Positions 36,796-46,998 of a stretch of DNA of 64,000 nucleotides are shown here, one piece after another. Below the pieces are notes generated by a model. It ran no database searches. It had not been told where the DNA came from and worked only from the letters and a program-made list of their open reading frames with translations. The stretch's first letter is position 1, and each line of letters begins with the position of its first letter. This DNA is from Epiperipatus broadwayi. Its lineage: Eukaryota > Onychophora > Udeonychophora > Euonychophora > Peripatidae. Position numbers and translations under genes: made by a program. The stretch covers positions 229,719-293,718 of the forward strand of contig JAQFVV010006854.1 in the NCBI GenBank assembly GCA_028023455.1. The letters are read 5' to 3'.

Positions 36796-36960
36796 AAACT
36801 TTTTCAGCTTTCTAGGTAAAGCTGTTGATCAAAATATCATATATTAATTTATTAAGTTTTGTCATTTTTTAACATGATGTTATCAGGTAATTATTATTAT
36901 AGTATACCATTTGTAAACATATATTATTTGTTTTAATAAAGTTATTTTAGAAATTAATAA

Positions 36961-37560
36961 TGATTTTTTTTAATTCTCTTTAATTATATTCTTTTTATTT
37001 TTTATATCTCTCTAATTTTTTTTTTTGATTAATTAATCTAACAATACAAAGTTTGCTTCTTTCATACCTGGTGCTTCTTATCTTGCGGATCCATCATACA
37101 TTCAATTTCACTCTGATTGGACTTCTGTTTCTTTTATTTAAAATCTCTCATTCTTTCCATTGGTCATTGGTTTAGTAAATATTAATATTTAGTTTCTTTG
37201 TTATTTTTTCTTAACTGTTTAATTAGATTTTTTTTTGTTTTATTACATTAGCTCTCCATTCTCTTTTAAAATTTCTTTCCTTTATTTAAAATGTATTTAT
37301 ACACACACACACATTCAATCCTTTTATTATAAGACAAAACAAACTCCCTCTCTTTTTTACTTTTTTTTATTACAAATTTTAAAAAAAGTAATATTAAATC
37401 ATTTTTTATTTCAATTCCTTTTTTGTTTTATTTCTAAAATCTTACCTTCCTTTTAAAATCGTTTATTTCCTTTCTTTAGCAACAACCCCCCTCCCCCTAT
37501 CCTAATCTTTTATTCTAAACTTTTAAAACTTTTATTTTACTTTGATTTTTAAAACGAAGT
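36961..37560. other. Pyrimidine-rich stretch after the LINE
   Basis: The plus strand is dominated by T and C, including a short (AC)n near 37,302 and a CCCCCCTCCCCC run near 37,486. No coding motif or repeat unit is apparent. Confidence 0.6.
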
Positions 37561-39288
37561 TTCTTAAATATTTTTACTCTTAAAAAATACTAAAACATTC
37601 GGTCATGATGTACCTCAGTATATTTTCTCCATCCCTCCCCTTGAGACTAAAATATCATTCTGAGCATTTTAGTTTTAAAATCCAAATTCAAAAAATATTA
37701 TAAAATCCCATTGCTTTATTCTGATTGAAGTTTGTTTTTTCTTATTCTTGTGTAGCTATGTTGTTTGTTAAATTTTCTTCTTTAGTAATTGCAGGGATCG
37801 AACATTGAATGTTTTTTTTTTCTGACCCCTGAGTGACCTCAAATGCATTATTTTCATACTCTTTTATGATTTTATGCAGCCCATCAAATATTGGTTGAAA
37901 TATTTTGTCAACAGATGTCCTACATAGTATTTCTTATATTTCAGATGCGCTCTAGATAAGATTAATATCAAATAAGGAATTACAAAAAAATATCATGCAA
38001 AATCTATCACACTGAAAATTAAGTTAAAATATGTCAATAGAAAAATCACATCAAGATTAAAAGTATATAAAAAAAAAAAGCTCTGGATTGTATACCATAT
38101 AAATGAAGATTCAGAAATAGATATAAACCTTGGGAAAAAAAGTATAGGTGGCTAATTTTAGAAAGACAAGAGATGATACTAAATAAATAACACACATTAA
38201 AGAGGATAAAAAAATTAATCAACTCAGTATTTTATTAATTAAAAGATAATGAATTATACTAGGAAAGCTTGTAATTTTAGATCTTAAAAAGATGAAAAAT
38301 GTTCCAATATTTTAGTATCTTATATGATAGTGAATCATACAATAAAGCAAATAGAATATCAGCTCTTAGAAATAAGTGTTTGCATTTAGCTTTATTGATA
38401 AAGTCAAATGTTTTATTCGTTAATAAATTAAATTTAGAATGTACAGAACTTTAATACATGGCAAGTGAATTTTTTTATGCTAAATGATTCTTGCAAAATG
38501 ATACAAATTTTAATGACGATATCCAATTATCTAGTTCAAAATCTGCTTTCTTTATGTAGACATTTTAGGCTAAAAATCACGATAAAAATGGTAAAAGTAG
38601 TTTTGACTTTTATGATTTACAGAAAAATATGAAGGATTTTGCACTTAGATTTAATAGTGAATAAATTGATATTTAGGACTGTTCATACTAAATAGCATCT
38701 TGTATTTTTATGGAAACATAATATTAGCAGATTTTAACTATAAGTTTACACAATTAGACGATGGAAGTAGATAAAGTCTACTCTTATTGTCCATAAGCAT
38801 TAACGTTTTAACTTTAAAATTTTCTCTCAAGTTAGGGTTTAAAATTTTGCTGTAAAAAATTGTTAAATAAAAGTCAATATTAAGCACATTGTTTATCAAA
38901 TATTATCTTTAGCATATTCTATTTGAGGTCAAAATATCAGAGGCATATAAAATATTATGTATAGTGTATAGTTAATTTGAATTTTAGTTAGCTTACCATT
39001 TCAAAAATCTTGATATTTTATTGAACACTGCAATGTGATTCTTTTCATTCAAAAATATTTTAAAGTGTATTATCCTAATCCTAGGTTGCCAATTGGATGT
39101 TGCCATTTTATTTCATTATATAAAACTGAAGATCATTTTTGAACAAAAAAATATCTAATATTAAATGTAACATTAGCGGAATTTGTAAAGATTAAAAAAA
39201 AAAAAACAATTTGTTTTGAAAACTGATCTTGTCCTTTATTATAAAGGAATAAATATTAAAAACAGGAGTTAGATTTAATATAAATAAA
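37561..39288. other. AT-rich DNA with decayed coding-like pieces
   Basis: Mostly nondescript. At about 38,573-38,665 an open stretch reads like protein (KNHDKNGKSSFDFYDLQ) before a TAA. It may belong with the pieces at 39289-41090. No family is recognised. Confidence 0.35.
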
Positions 39289-39471
39289 ATGGAAGAACAA
39301 CATTTTGGAGGTGATATGTCAGTCAGAGTAATAAGATTAATTAATGAACTTAATGCATACAAAATAGAAGCAAACCAAGTTTTCATTGCAATGAAAAGTA
39401 ATGGATTTTTAGATAAATGTATAGAATGTCTTTTGGGAACAACAAGTCCAAAAGATTATGATAAATTTTAA
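39289..39471 (+). pseudogene. Unidentified coding-like fragment (60 codons)
   Basis: The open frame from an ATG gives a charged, non-repetitive product containing RVIRLINELNAYKIEANQV and CIECLLGTTSPKDYDKF. Composition and codon spread look more like protein than do the neighbouring chance frames. Downstream, coding-like segments continue in other frames with stops. I recognise no family. It could be a decayed gene of a DNA transposon or an integrated DNA virus, or chance. Confidence 0.3.
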
Positions 39472-39657
39472 TACTAATACTGAACAATGATTGAAAGATG
39501 AAAGTGCTATGGGTAAATTTGATCATTAAAACTGAAATAGAGATAACGTCACTTATGAACATTACAAAAGATTTAAAAAACAAATTCTAAATGGGAATGA
39601 ATAGGAAATATTCAAATGAAGGCACCTATATTTTAAGACTATAATATTTATCAGAGA

Positions 39658-39795
39658 TCTAATACAAAAATCGATCATCGATTTGTAAAAGATAAGATTC
39701 AAGTTAGTGCAAAGATATGGAGATATCTACTAAAGAAAATATTAACAGTTGATGTTTCTAATCTTCATAAATACTTCAATGAATTTAAGTTATAA
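39658..39795 (+). pseudogene. Unidentified coding-like fragment (45 codons)
   Basis: The open stretch contains HRFVKDKIQVSAKIWRYLL and DVSNLHKYFNEFKL and ends at TAA. It lies 190 bp downstream of the fragment at 39289-39471 on the same strand, so both may derive from one decayed source. No family is recognised. Confidence 0.27.
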
Positions 39796-40316
39796 CTTTC
39801 AAATTGTTTTAAAATATAAACAGACTCTGAGATGATTCAGGTGTAAATGAGATTCCTCTACTAAAAATTACTATAGAAATAACAATCACAAGAAAAAAAG
39901 AACAATAATTCATCAATAGGTTTAAAACTTAATCATAGTCATGAATAAAGAAAAAAAGTTATGTGAAAATATTTAAAAAAATTTATTTAAAAAAAGTGAA
40001 TATCAGAAATTTTATAAAATGCTGTAGAAAAAAATTCATGAAGATATAAATAAATCTAAATATATGATTTCTAATTTCAAAAATTATAGAAGAAAATAAA
40101 AGATTTTAGAATTATAAGATAAAACCTTGGTATTGAGAGAAAAGTTGTTTTAAAAAAAATGACAATATTATTAGATGAAAAATAACATAAGTGAATGGAA
40201 AGTTTTTACAAAGAATTAGGTATTAATAAAAATTAGAAAAACAATATGTTTTGAAAATCCGAACATTTTAACGTTGAAGTGAGACGTAATTAAATTTAGG
40301 CGAATAAGGAAAATTT

Positions 40317-40433
40317 TCGTGAAGCGTTGTTAGCCGAGAGGTCATCGCAACCGCCTTGCAAGCAAGTAGTTGGTTGCAGACGGTTGTGGGTTCGCGTCCC
40401 GGCCGATGCTATGACATATGAAAAAAAAAAAAG
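40317..40433 (+). mobile_element. tRNA-derived SINE copy 1
   Basis: A tRNA-like unit at 40324-40409 has a paired acceptor stem (GCGTTGT with CCGATGC), an A-box-like TAGCCGAGAGGTC and a T-arm/B-box GGGTTCGCGTCCC. It is followed by TATGACATATG and an A run, so the body is little more than a tRNA plus tail. The 9-bp direct repeat GGAAAATTT at 40308-40316 and 40434-40442 is a target-site duplication and proves insertion by retroposition. The anticodon region is enlarged (86 nt against 71 in copy 2) by a sequence that can pair as GCAACC with GGTTGC. Confidence 0.85.
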
Positions 40434-40772
40434 GGAAAATTTCCCAGAAATGATAGAATTATTATTATTTTAAAAGAAGCAATTTGAAAAATAAAGAAAT
40501 TTATGACAAAGTTTTATAAAGTAAAAGTATTAGTGATAAACATATTTTAGGTGATTACAAAACTATAGTAATATTGATATTTTAATAGGAAGAGATAAAA
40601 CAATGTTAGAAGATATAGCTCTATAAATCATCTGTCATTTATTCTATACTAAGATCATTATTACTTATCTACAGGAATTTTAAAGCCAACAAACTAAAAA
40701 AAAGAAGAAGCTAAATTTGAAAATTGTTGCAATATAGTAGATCACTATACTATTGAAATTTAATCAGCGAGT

Positions 40773-41090
40773 ATGAGCTGCCATTTGCTTTGGTTTGCAA
40801 ATTATAAAGCACTTAATCAACGCTATGTAACATTAAGACACAGATCCAGAATGTGGTCATATTATGAAGAATATTTATCTAAATGCAATGATTAACCATG
40901 TAGAGCAGTTTGACAGAATACATTTTGTTGCGATCAAATACTTGGAATTCTATTAACTTCTTTAGTTAAGTATCATCGAATTTTCCTTTAAGATCTGCAT
41001 GAGAAGAGAGAAATTGATTTCCAAAGCTGTATATTAGATACAAAGTTAAAGCTTCTTTCATTATGTATTATTTTAATTTGCAGTTTAAAC
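40773..41090 (+). pseudogene. Unidentified decayed coding segment
   Basis: One frame stays protein-like for about 105 codons but carries three stops (TAA at 40893, a TGA about 15 bases later, then TAA near 40,990). It reads KALNQRYVTLRHRSRMWSYY before the first stop and CCDQILGILLTSLVKYHRIF after the second. The even spread of residues argues for former coding. I cannot name a family. It is on the same strand as the fragments upstream; the SINE at 40,317 lies between them. Confidence 0.35.
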
Positions 41091-42193
41091 ATTTAATTTT
41101 AAGAATAATTAAATTTAATATGTTAAGAAATTACAATTTTATTGTATTTATTATTTTTTAAGATTTACTCTTTGGAGAAGTTTCAGTAAATTATGCTAAA
41201 ACCTTTATCACCAGATCGAAAAAAACATGTTTAATAAATTATATACAAGGTCATGTGACAAAGCTGGATGATTTATAAAGTTTTGACTTGGTAATTAAAA
41301 TTGTTAAAACTTAAAATTAATACATTTCAGACGTGGCAATAGAATATTTAACGGAAAGGTAAAGTATTTAGTGTTTTATGTATATCAATTATTATTTTGA
41401 CATATAATTTATAGATATAAAATAATTGAAATGTTTTTAAAAATTTTAAATAGAATTATTTCAATTTATTACTATTTTCTTTCTTTACTTAAATCGAATT
41501 ATTACCAAAATATCATTTCTTATAAAAATAATTTCGAATAATTTTATTCTTTAATTTAAATATCTGATTAATAATAATATGTTACGGATTCTTTATTTGT
41601 CTATATGAAAAGCGAATGTAGATTTTAATCTTTTTTTTTTTTCAGTAATAACCAAAATATAACTCTTAATACATTAATATTTTACAACGTTTTAAATCTT
41701 GATAGCCATTTCATACTTTACATAGATGCAACGACTCGTTCATAGATTATATATATATAAATACGCAAAGGAATCCTTGGAGTAGTGTTTAGTAGGCATA
41801 TTTGCCCTGTCCATAGATTCAAATTGGATTAGGCGAGAATTGGAAATATTTTTAGAATACAATATGGTAGGATTTTTTTAGGCAACCTTGCCGTAACTAA
41901 ACCAGTAAGCTATTTAATTAAGATTAGTAAATAACTGGAAACTCTTTGCTAGAGAGTAATACAAAGGAAAAAGACTGCTTTTGTCGATTTACTGTTACGT
42001 AGCATGTTAAGAAAATTTTTCTCTATCACTTTTTCTTTTTGGAAACCTTTCTGGAAGCCTTTGCATTACGATGGCTCTTTGAATTCTATTTTACTATTTT
42101 TACCGATATATATATATATGTAAGAATTAAATATTAAAATAAACATAACTTAATGTATATATGTAATTAAAAGGTAATCAACTCTTTCTCAAA
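41091..42193. other. AT-rich DNA without a recognisable gene
   Basis: Nothing beyond AT-rich sequence and a short AT run near 42,108 is visible. Confidence 0.5.
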
Positions 42194-42404
42194 CTATGAA
42201 TTAAAAGTACCCTAAATATTGAACAGAAGGAAATGAATCACTTATTATTGGAGATCTGATATTTATAAGCATATCTTTGTCAACATTTAATTTTGAATTT
42301 TTAACAATGTTGACAAAATATGCTTATAAACATCGGAGCTCGGTGTAGGTGATTTATTCTATCTCGATTTTTTGTTAAACATTTAGAATGCCTTTAATTC
42401 ATAG
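42194..42404. mobile_element. Small fold-back element (MITE-like), arms about 95 bp
   Basis: Positions 42194-42288 and the reverse complement of 42306-42404 align end to end. Outer blocks CTATGAATTAAA and TAAATATT(G)AAC and inner block TTTATAAGCATAT.TTTGTCAACATT are shared, and the loop is about 17 nt. There is no coding capacity. Confidence 0.75.
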
Positions 42405-43057
42405 CAAAAGCAAGAATAATTTACTTTTTATATGAATTATGTACTTTAATCAAAGTGATTAAAATAATTTTGTTGACGATAATAAATTTATGATGTATAA
42501 TCAACTAGACTTTGTAGGATTTCGCTGCATTATTACAATGATTATTTCCAGATAAGTATTGTCATTTAACAGGATTCTAATGCTCCAATTCATAAATCCA
42601 CATAGTGGAATATGGAGGATCATGAAGATTTTACACATCTAAGATTTCCACAAATATATTTAAATATTGTGTAAATTAAGTCTTAAAATGGGATTCTTGT
42701 TTTGTTTACAACACTTTATTTATTAAAATCTTGCCATTTTAAGAAATAATTAATGCAGTAAAATTTGTTAGAAATAATTAAATGTCTTTTTTTTTTTTTT
42801 TTAAAAAAATAAAGATTAAATATGATTCTTTATTTTTAAATTATTTAAATATATACGTACTTATTTAAATATATACGTGCCAAGATTTTGTCCATGTAAT
42901 AATTGATAAATTCTGAATAAATAATGAAGATATGTAGAAGAGATTGTGATTTAGGCTATATGAAAAATGTTGATTTAGAAAGAATTACATTTTGAAAATT
43001 ATTTATATTTTTTAGGACTCTAATTTTATGCGTTAAAAATATATAATGAAAAGGAAT

Positions 43058-43154
43058 TTTTTTTTTCATGTGTCAAAGCATCGGCCGGGAAACGAACCCA
43101 TGACAACTGCTTGTAAAGCAGCTATGTCGACCACTCGACCACCAACGCTTGACG
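43058..43154 (-). mobile_element. tRNA-derived SINE copy 2
   Basis: On the minus strand the tRNA-like unit (43148-43078, 71 nt) folds fully. The acceptor GCGTTGG pairs with CCGATGC, the D stem is GTCG with CGAC, and the anticodon stem-loop is CTGC-TTTACAA-GCAG. The T arm is GGG-TTCGTTT-CCC. The loop would place a UAC (Val-type) anticodon. TTTGACACATG and an A run follow, as in copy 1. A 13-bp target-site duplication, AATGAAAAGGAAT, flanks it at 43045-43057 and 43155-43167. Confidence 0.9.
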
Positions 43155-43167
43155 AATGAAAAGGAAT

Positions 43168-43999
43168 ATTTAAATATAATAAATACACATATAATAAAGG
43201 TCAATATTTAACTAGTTAGGAATCTTTATTTTTAGCAAACCAAGTTGTTTCCATAAAGAATGACTTAAGTTCTTCTAGATATTCGGTATTTCCATTCTAC
43301 ACAAAATACAAACAGTTTTTAATAAAACTAATGGCTTTATATATTAATAAATAAATCACAGCTGTTTTTATTTTGCTCAGGATCATTATGTGTTAACACA
43401 ATAGTGTGCAATCTGTGGGTCATGACTTCTTGCACAGTTGTGTAAAAATTGTTGGGAATCACACAATTTTTAATTAAACAATTATCTTAAATTTTGGATA
43501 GTGATAATTTTTTTCCAAACTAATTTAATGTTTAAAAATCACATGAAAATAAATTATTTTTGTCTGTATCATAATTTTTTTTAAATTGTACGATTTATTT
43601 CAAAAACTGTGTTATAAATCATATGCGGTTAATACTAAAATATTATGAAACATAAATTTATATATTAATTAAAACTACTATCTTATGAATATCCGTACAT
43701 ATTAATACTTATAATGGGTGTTGCAAATTTTTGTGAGGAAGGGGGTCATAAGTGTATTGTGCACCACTGCATTAACATACAAGCTCAGAAATTTATATTC
43801 ACTTCTATAAGGATATACAAGAATATATAAATATTGAATAATTGCAGAAATGTGCTCATTTAAACAAAAAAAAAAATGCATAGGAATGTAAATACACCTC
43901 AGATCAAAAATATCACATTCATGTTTTACAACAACAATATGTCACGAAAATATCTAACTTTATTCACAAAACAAAAGCATCCATAAATTAGAGAGATCA
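43168..43999. other. AT-rich DNA without a recognisable gene
   Basis: Nothing specific is visible. Confidence 0.5.
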
Positions 44000-45068
44000 G
44001 CAATTACCAGATGCATATGCAATGCCTGTTGTTACTATTTGAATTCCCATCCTTAAATCAGTTTCTGCCTACTAACTTTATTGATGAAGCCTATGATTTA
44101 AAATTGTAAGGAATACATACATGCATTCAAAACCACATTTTAACTTCACTTTACATATCAAGTTTCAGCTTGAAATACAAATCAGCCTAAGGTTTTCAAG
44201 CTAAATTAACCTGTTGAATAATTAATTATATATATCTGAAACCAGTTCAACAACTATATATTTTAGTATTATCAATTCTTTGTTAACCATAGGCATCTTA
44301 TACCCCTGGTAAGAAATATAACAAAATATTTCTGAAATACTCAGCTTTGCTAATAAGAAATAACAACTCCTCATTTTACTACTATCTAGTGCAATCTAAA
44401 ATAATGAGTGATTACCAGATGAATATATAATTATCGTTATTTGTACTTGAAACCCATTCTGAGAGCAGTTTGTAATTTTTGCTTTTAACTATGAGGCTGG
44501 GTTGATTTCAATATCTACTTTACTTGGTTAAGCAGAACATCTTAGGTCTATTTAAACTTCAAGCTTTAAGCCTGGTAGTGATTGATGAATTCATATAACC
44601 ATTGTTTCCAACTTTGAATCCTAGACGTATTGATAAAGACAAATCCAAAAACTAGTAAGAGGGTAAAATTCATATACTAAGGATAAAATTATGTACATCT
44701 GGTAATTACTGTTTGTTTTACCTTATACTAAATGGAAGTAAAGTGGAGAGCTGTTTTTCTCTTATTAGTAAGCCTAGATATTTTGGAAATGTTTTGTTAA
44801 ATACCTAACTAGAGGAAAAGATATTTAGTTCATGAACAATTGAAGATACTAAAATATGTAGTTGCTGAACTATTCAAGCAGGTTAAATTGGATTCAAAAC
44901 TTCAGGCTAATTTGAATTTCAAATTTAAAGTTTTATAGGAAAAGTAGAGGTAAATGTGATTGCTGATCAATTCTTGTTTTCCTTCCAACTTTAAATCCTG
45001 CACTACTGGATAAAAATGGGAGTTCAAATGCTAAGGATAGGAATTATACAACCATTTGGTAATTGCAC
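44000..45068. mobile_element. Nested inverted-repeat cluster (four related arms)
   Basis: Four copies of one sequence block, recognisable by ATC(T)GGTAATT, occur here. Two are in minus sense (starting near 44000 and 44409) and two in plus sense (ending near 44711 and 45068). The outer pair (44000-44290 and 44830-45068) also shares GTTGAAC/GTTCA, ATATTTTAGTAT and GGAATTCAAAT-like blocks. The inner pair forms a second inverted repeat inside. The arrangement looks like one fold-back element inserted in or duplicated within another. The open frame beginning at 45016 overlaps the right arm and is not a gene. Confidence 0.65.
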
Positions 45069-46459
45069 ATGTCTGCTTACAGTAGATTGCTGTAAAGTGG
45101 AGAATTGCGTTTGTTTTATAATGGGAACATACTCATACAGATATATTATACACATGTATATCTATGTGTCATACAGAGAAAAAAAATTGAAAATAATAGT
45201 AATATTTAGCAATGCAGGCTTTCAGTATTGTATACCAGACTGCCATGATTCTGTACACAGTACTGAAAGGGTGCTTGGTTAAATATTACTATCAATTTTT
45301 TCTTATATATAGATATATGTGTCTGTATAATATATATTATAGATAGAGTTATTGATTCATTTATACACGTATATATATTGAAACATTTAGTTTAAAATAG
45401 CAGTCTAGTATGGGAAAGTCTAATAATAATAAATAGTAATATATTTTATTAAAATGTTTAAGATAATTATTTTATAAAATCATTTTACTTGAACTGTGTA
45501 AATAGTAGTTCTAAAACATTAAGCTATAACTTTTTTCTTAATCATGGATAGAAAACCTGGTCATGAGAAGATTGGAAATGCATAGATGAATGCCAAATAT
45601 ATGTAAACACATGCACACTCAAACCTACATATTTATCTGTTTTCTCACAAAATTATTAATAATTGCAATATTAAAAATAAATCAATATTTTTTTTTTGAA
45701 AAAAGATAAATCATTGTAATTTTTTCAAATATTAATGGATAACATTTAGGTACTCATCTTTTAGCTAAAGATACCGCTCTATGGCGCGGTTTTTGCACCA
45801 AAACACATAAAATGCTGTTTCCGCAGCCGACACATTCGAATCCGCGTTTTCTATAATACAACTTTTTTGTTGTGCTACAGAATGCAGGCCACTATGTTGC
45901 ATCGCAGTACAGCATGTATGTCGCATAGCAGCAAATACATTTTCCGAATTTGCACAATTTATAAAATAATTACGGCTTGATGACAGAGTTTGTATTTGAA
46001 TTGTATTGAAATGTTGTTTTCATTGGATTTTTTTATTATTTTAAACTATTGAAATGTTCAGATTTTTTAAAACAATAATTATAAGACTTTTTACAATGTA
46101 CGGTATTGAACTTTTATTTGGGAAAATGTTAAATATCTATGTTTTTATTGAGTTGCAATTAGGTAACATGTCAAGTAACGTACTGTTAGTAACATTCCAT
46201 GAGACAAAAAAGATTCTACCGTTTGTATATTTTTGAAGTAAAAAAGAGCGGTACGAAAAAAATATCCAGTAAGAAAAGTCCAAATATACAGTTTTTTTTG
46301 TAAATTTAATAAAAAGCAAATATTATAAACATGTTTAATAAGTAAAGAAGACATTTGTATGTGTTTGTTGTTGTTTAAAAAAGTTTGAGTTTCTTTCTTC
46401 TGTCCGAGTACGGTTACGATTTTGAATTTTTTATTTTAGCATTACAAACAAACAGAACA

Positions 46460-46584
46460 CTAACCCTAAAACTAACCCTAAACTTAACCCTAAACTAACC
46501 CTAAAACTAACCCTAAACTAACCCTAAACCTAACCCTAAACCTAACCCTAAACTAACCCTAAAACTAACCTTAAATCTAACCGT
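46460..46584. repeat. Telomere-like minisatellite, CTAACCCTAAA(A/C)
   Basis: Nine AACCCT copies (plus degenerate ones) are spaced 12-13 bases apart with AAAC or AAACCT between them. Real telomere arrays of vertebrate or mollusc type repeat every 6 bases, so this is a 12/13-bp minisatellite built on the telomere word, not a simple array. It lies in the middle of the element at 45764-46998. Confidence 0.85.
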
Positions 46585-46640
46585 AACAACTTTTACTTTT
46601 ATTATGATTATTATTTTTTAGTTAAACAACAACAAAAAGA

Positions 46641-46775
46641 GTCGTAACACAAGTAAAAAAATATCCGATAGAAAATTGATAAAAAAAAAAGCCATAACAT
46701 AAGTAAAAAAATATCCAATAGAAAATTGATAAAAAAAAGCTGTAACACAATTTAAAAAGTATACGATATAAAAAA
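46641..46775. repeat. Three tandem units of about 49 bp
   Basis: Units start near 46641, 46691 and 46739 with G(T/C)(C/T)(G/A)TAACA(C/T)AA and continue AAAAATATCC(G/A)ATAGAAAA and an A run. The third is the most diverged. The array is part of the same element as the minisatellite at 46460. Confidence 0.85.
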
Positions 46776-46998
46776 CACGAATCAAATTGTAACTTGTTGA
46801 TTTTATTTTACATTTATTATTATCATTTAAATTGTATACGTTAATAAAAAATAATATTTAAAAAAGAGGATTTTGTTTTGTTTTTATTTTCACATTACAA
46901 AAAAGCACAGAAAAATTATTAAAATCAACGGCCCATGAATGTTCATATTGTATAGTTTTAGCGTGAAAATGGCGCCATCCAACGGCATCTTTATCTAT

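Larger units (their letters stand above)
30496..36960 (+). mobile_element. Non-LTR retrotransposon (APE-type LINE, Jockey/I-like), decayed
   Basis: Two ORFs on the plus strand are recognisable although broken. ORF1 has CCHC knuckles; ORF2 has an APE-type endonuclease followed by a reverse transcriptase and a cysteine-rich C-terminal segment. CCHC-bearing ORF1 plus APE endonuclease points to the Jockey/I/LOA side of LINEs; the clade is not resolved. About 160 bp after ORF2 there is an AATAAA near 36,935 and a TTA-rich 3' end. The 5' limit is unknown and may include the tandem units at 29474-29870. Many frameshifts show the copy is dead. Confidence 0.9.
45764..46998. mobile_element. Terminal-inverted-repeat element with telomere-like core
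   Basis: The left end 45764-45805 (GCTAAAGATACCGCTCTATG, then GCGCGGTTTTTGCACCAAAAC) matches the reverse complement of 46955-46998 (AGATAAAGATGCCGTTGGAT, then GGCGCCATTTTCACGCTAAAAC) at about three of four positions. Both ends are noticeably richer in GC than the surroundings. The 1.2-kb inside holds no transposase, but has a CTAACCCTAAA minisatellite and a 49-bp tandem repeat. This suggests a non-autonomous DNA transposon. The target duplication was not resolved. Confidence 0.6.

Noticed and set aside
37795-37830. GGGATCGAAC as a tRNA B box
   Set aside because: No A box or cloverleaf could be found around it.
45016-45282. 88-codon open frame
   Set aside because: It overlaps an arm of the nested inverted repeats and has no domain.
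46460-46584. True telomere or chromosome-fusion relic
   Set aside because: The spacing is 12-13 bp, not 6, and the tract sits inside an inverted-repeat element.
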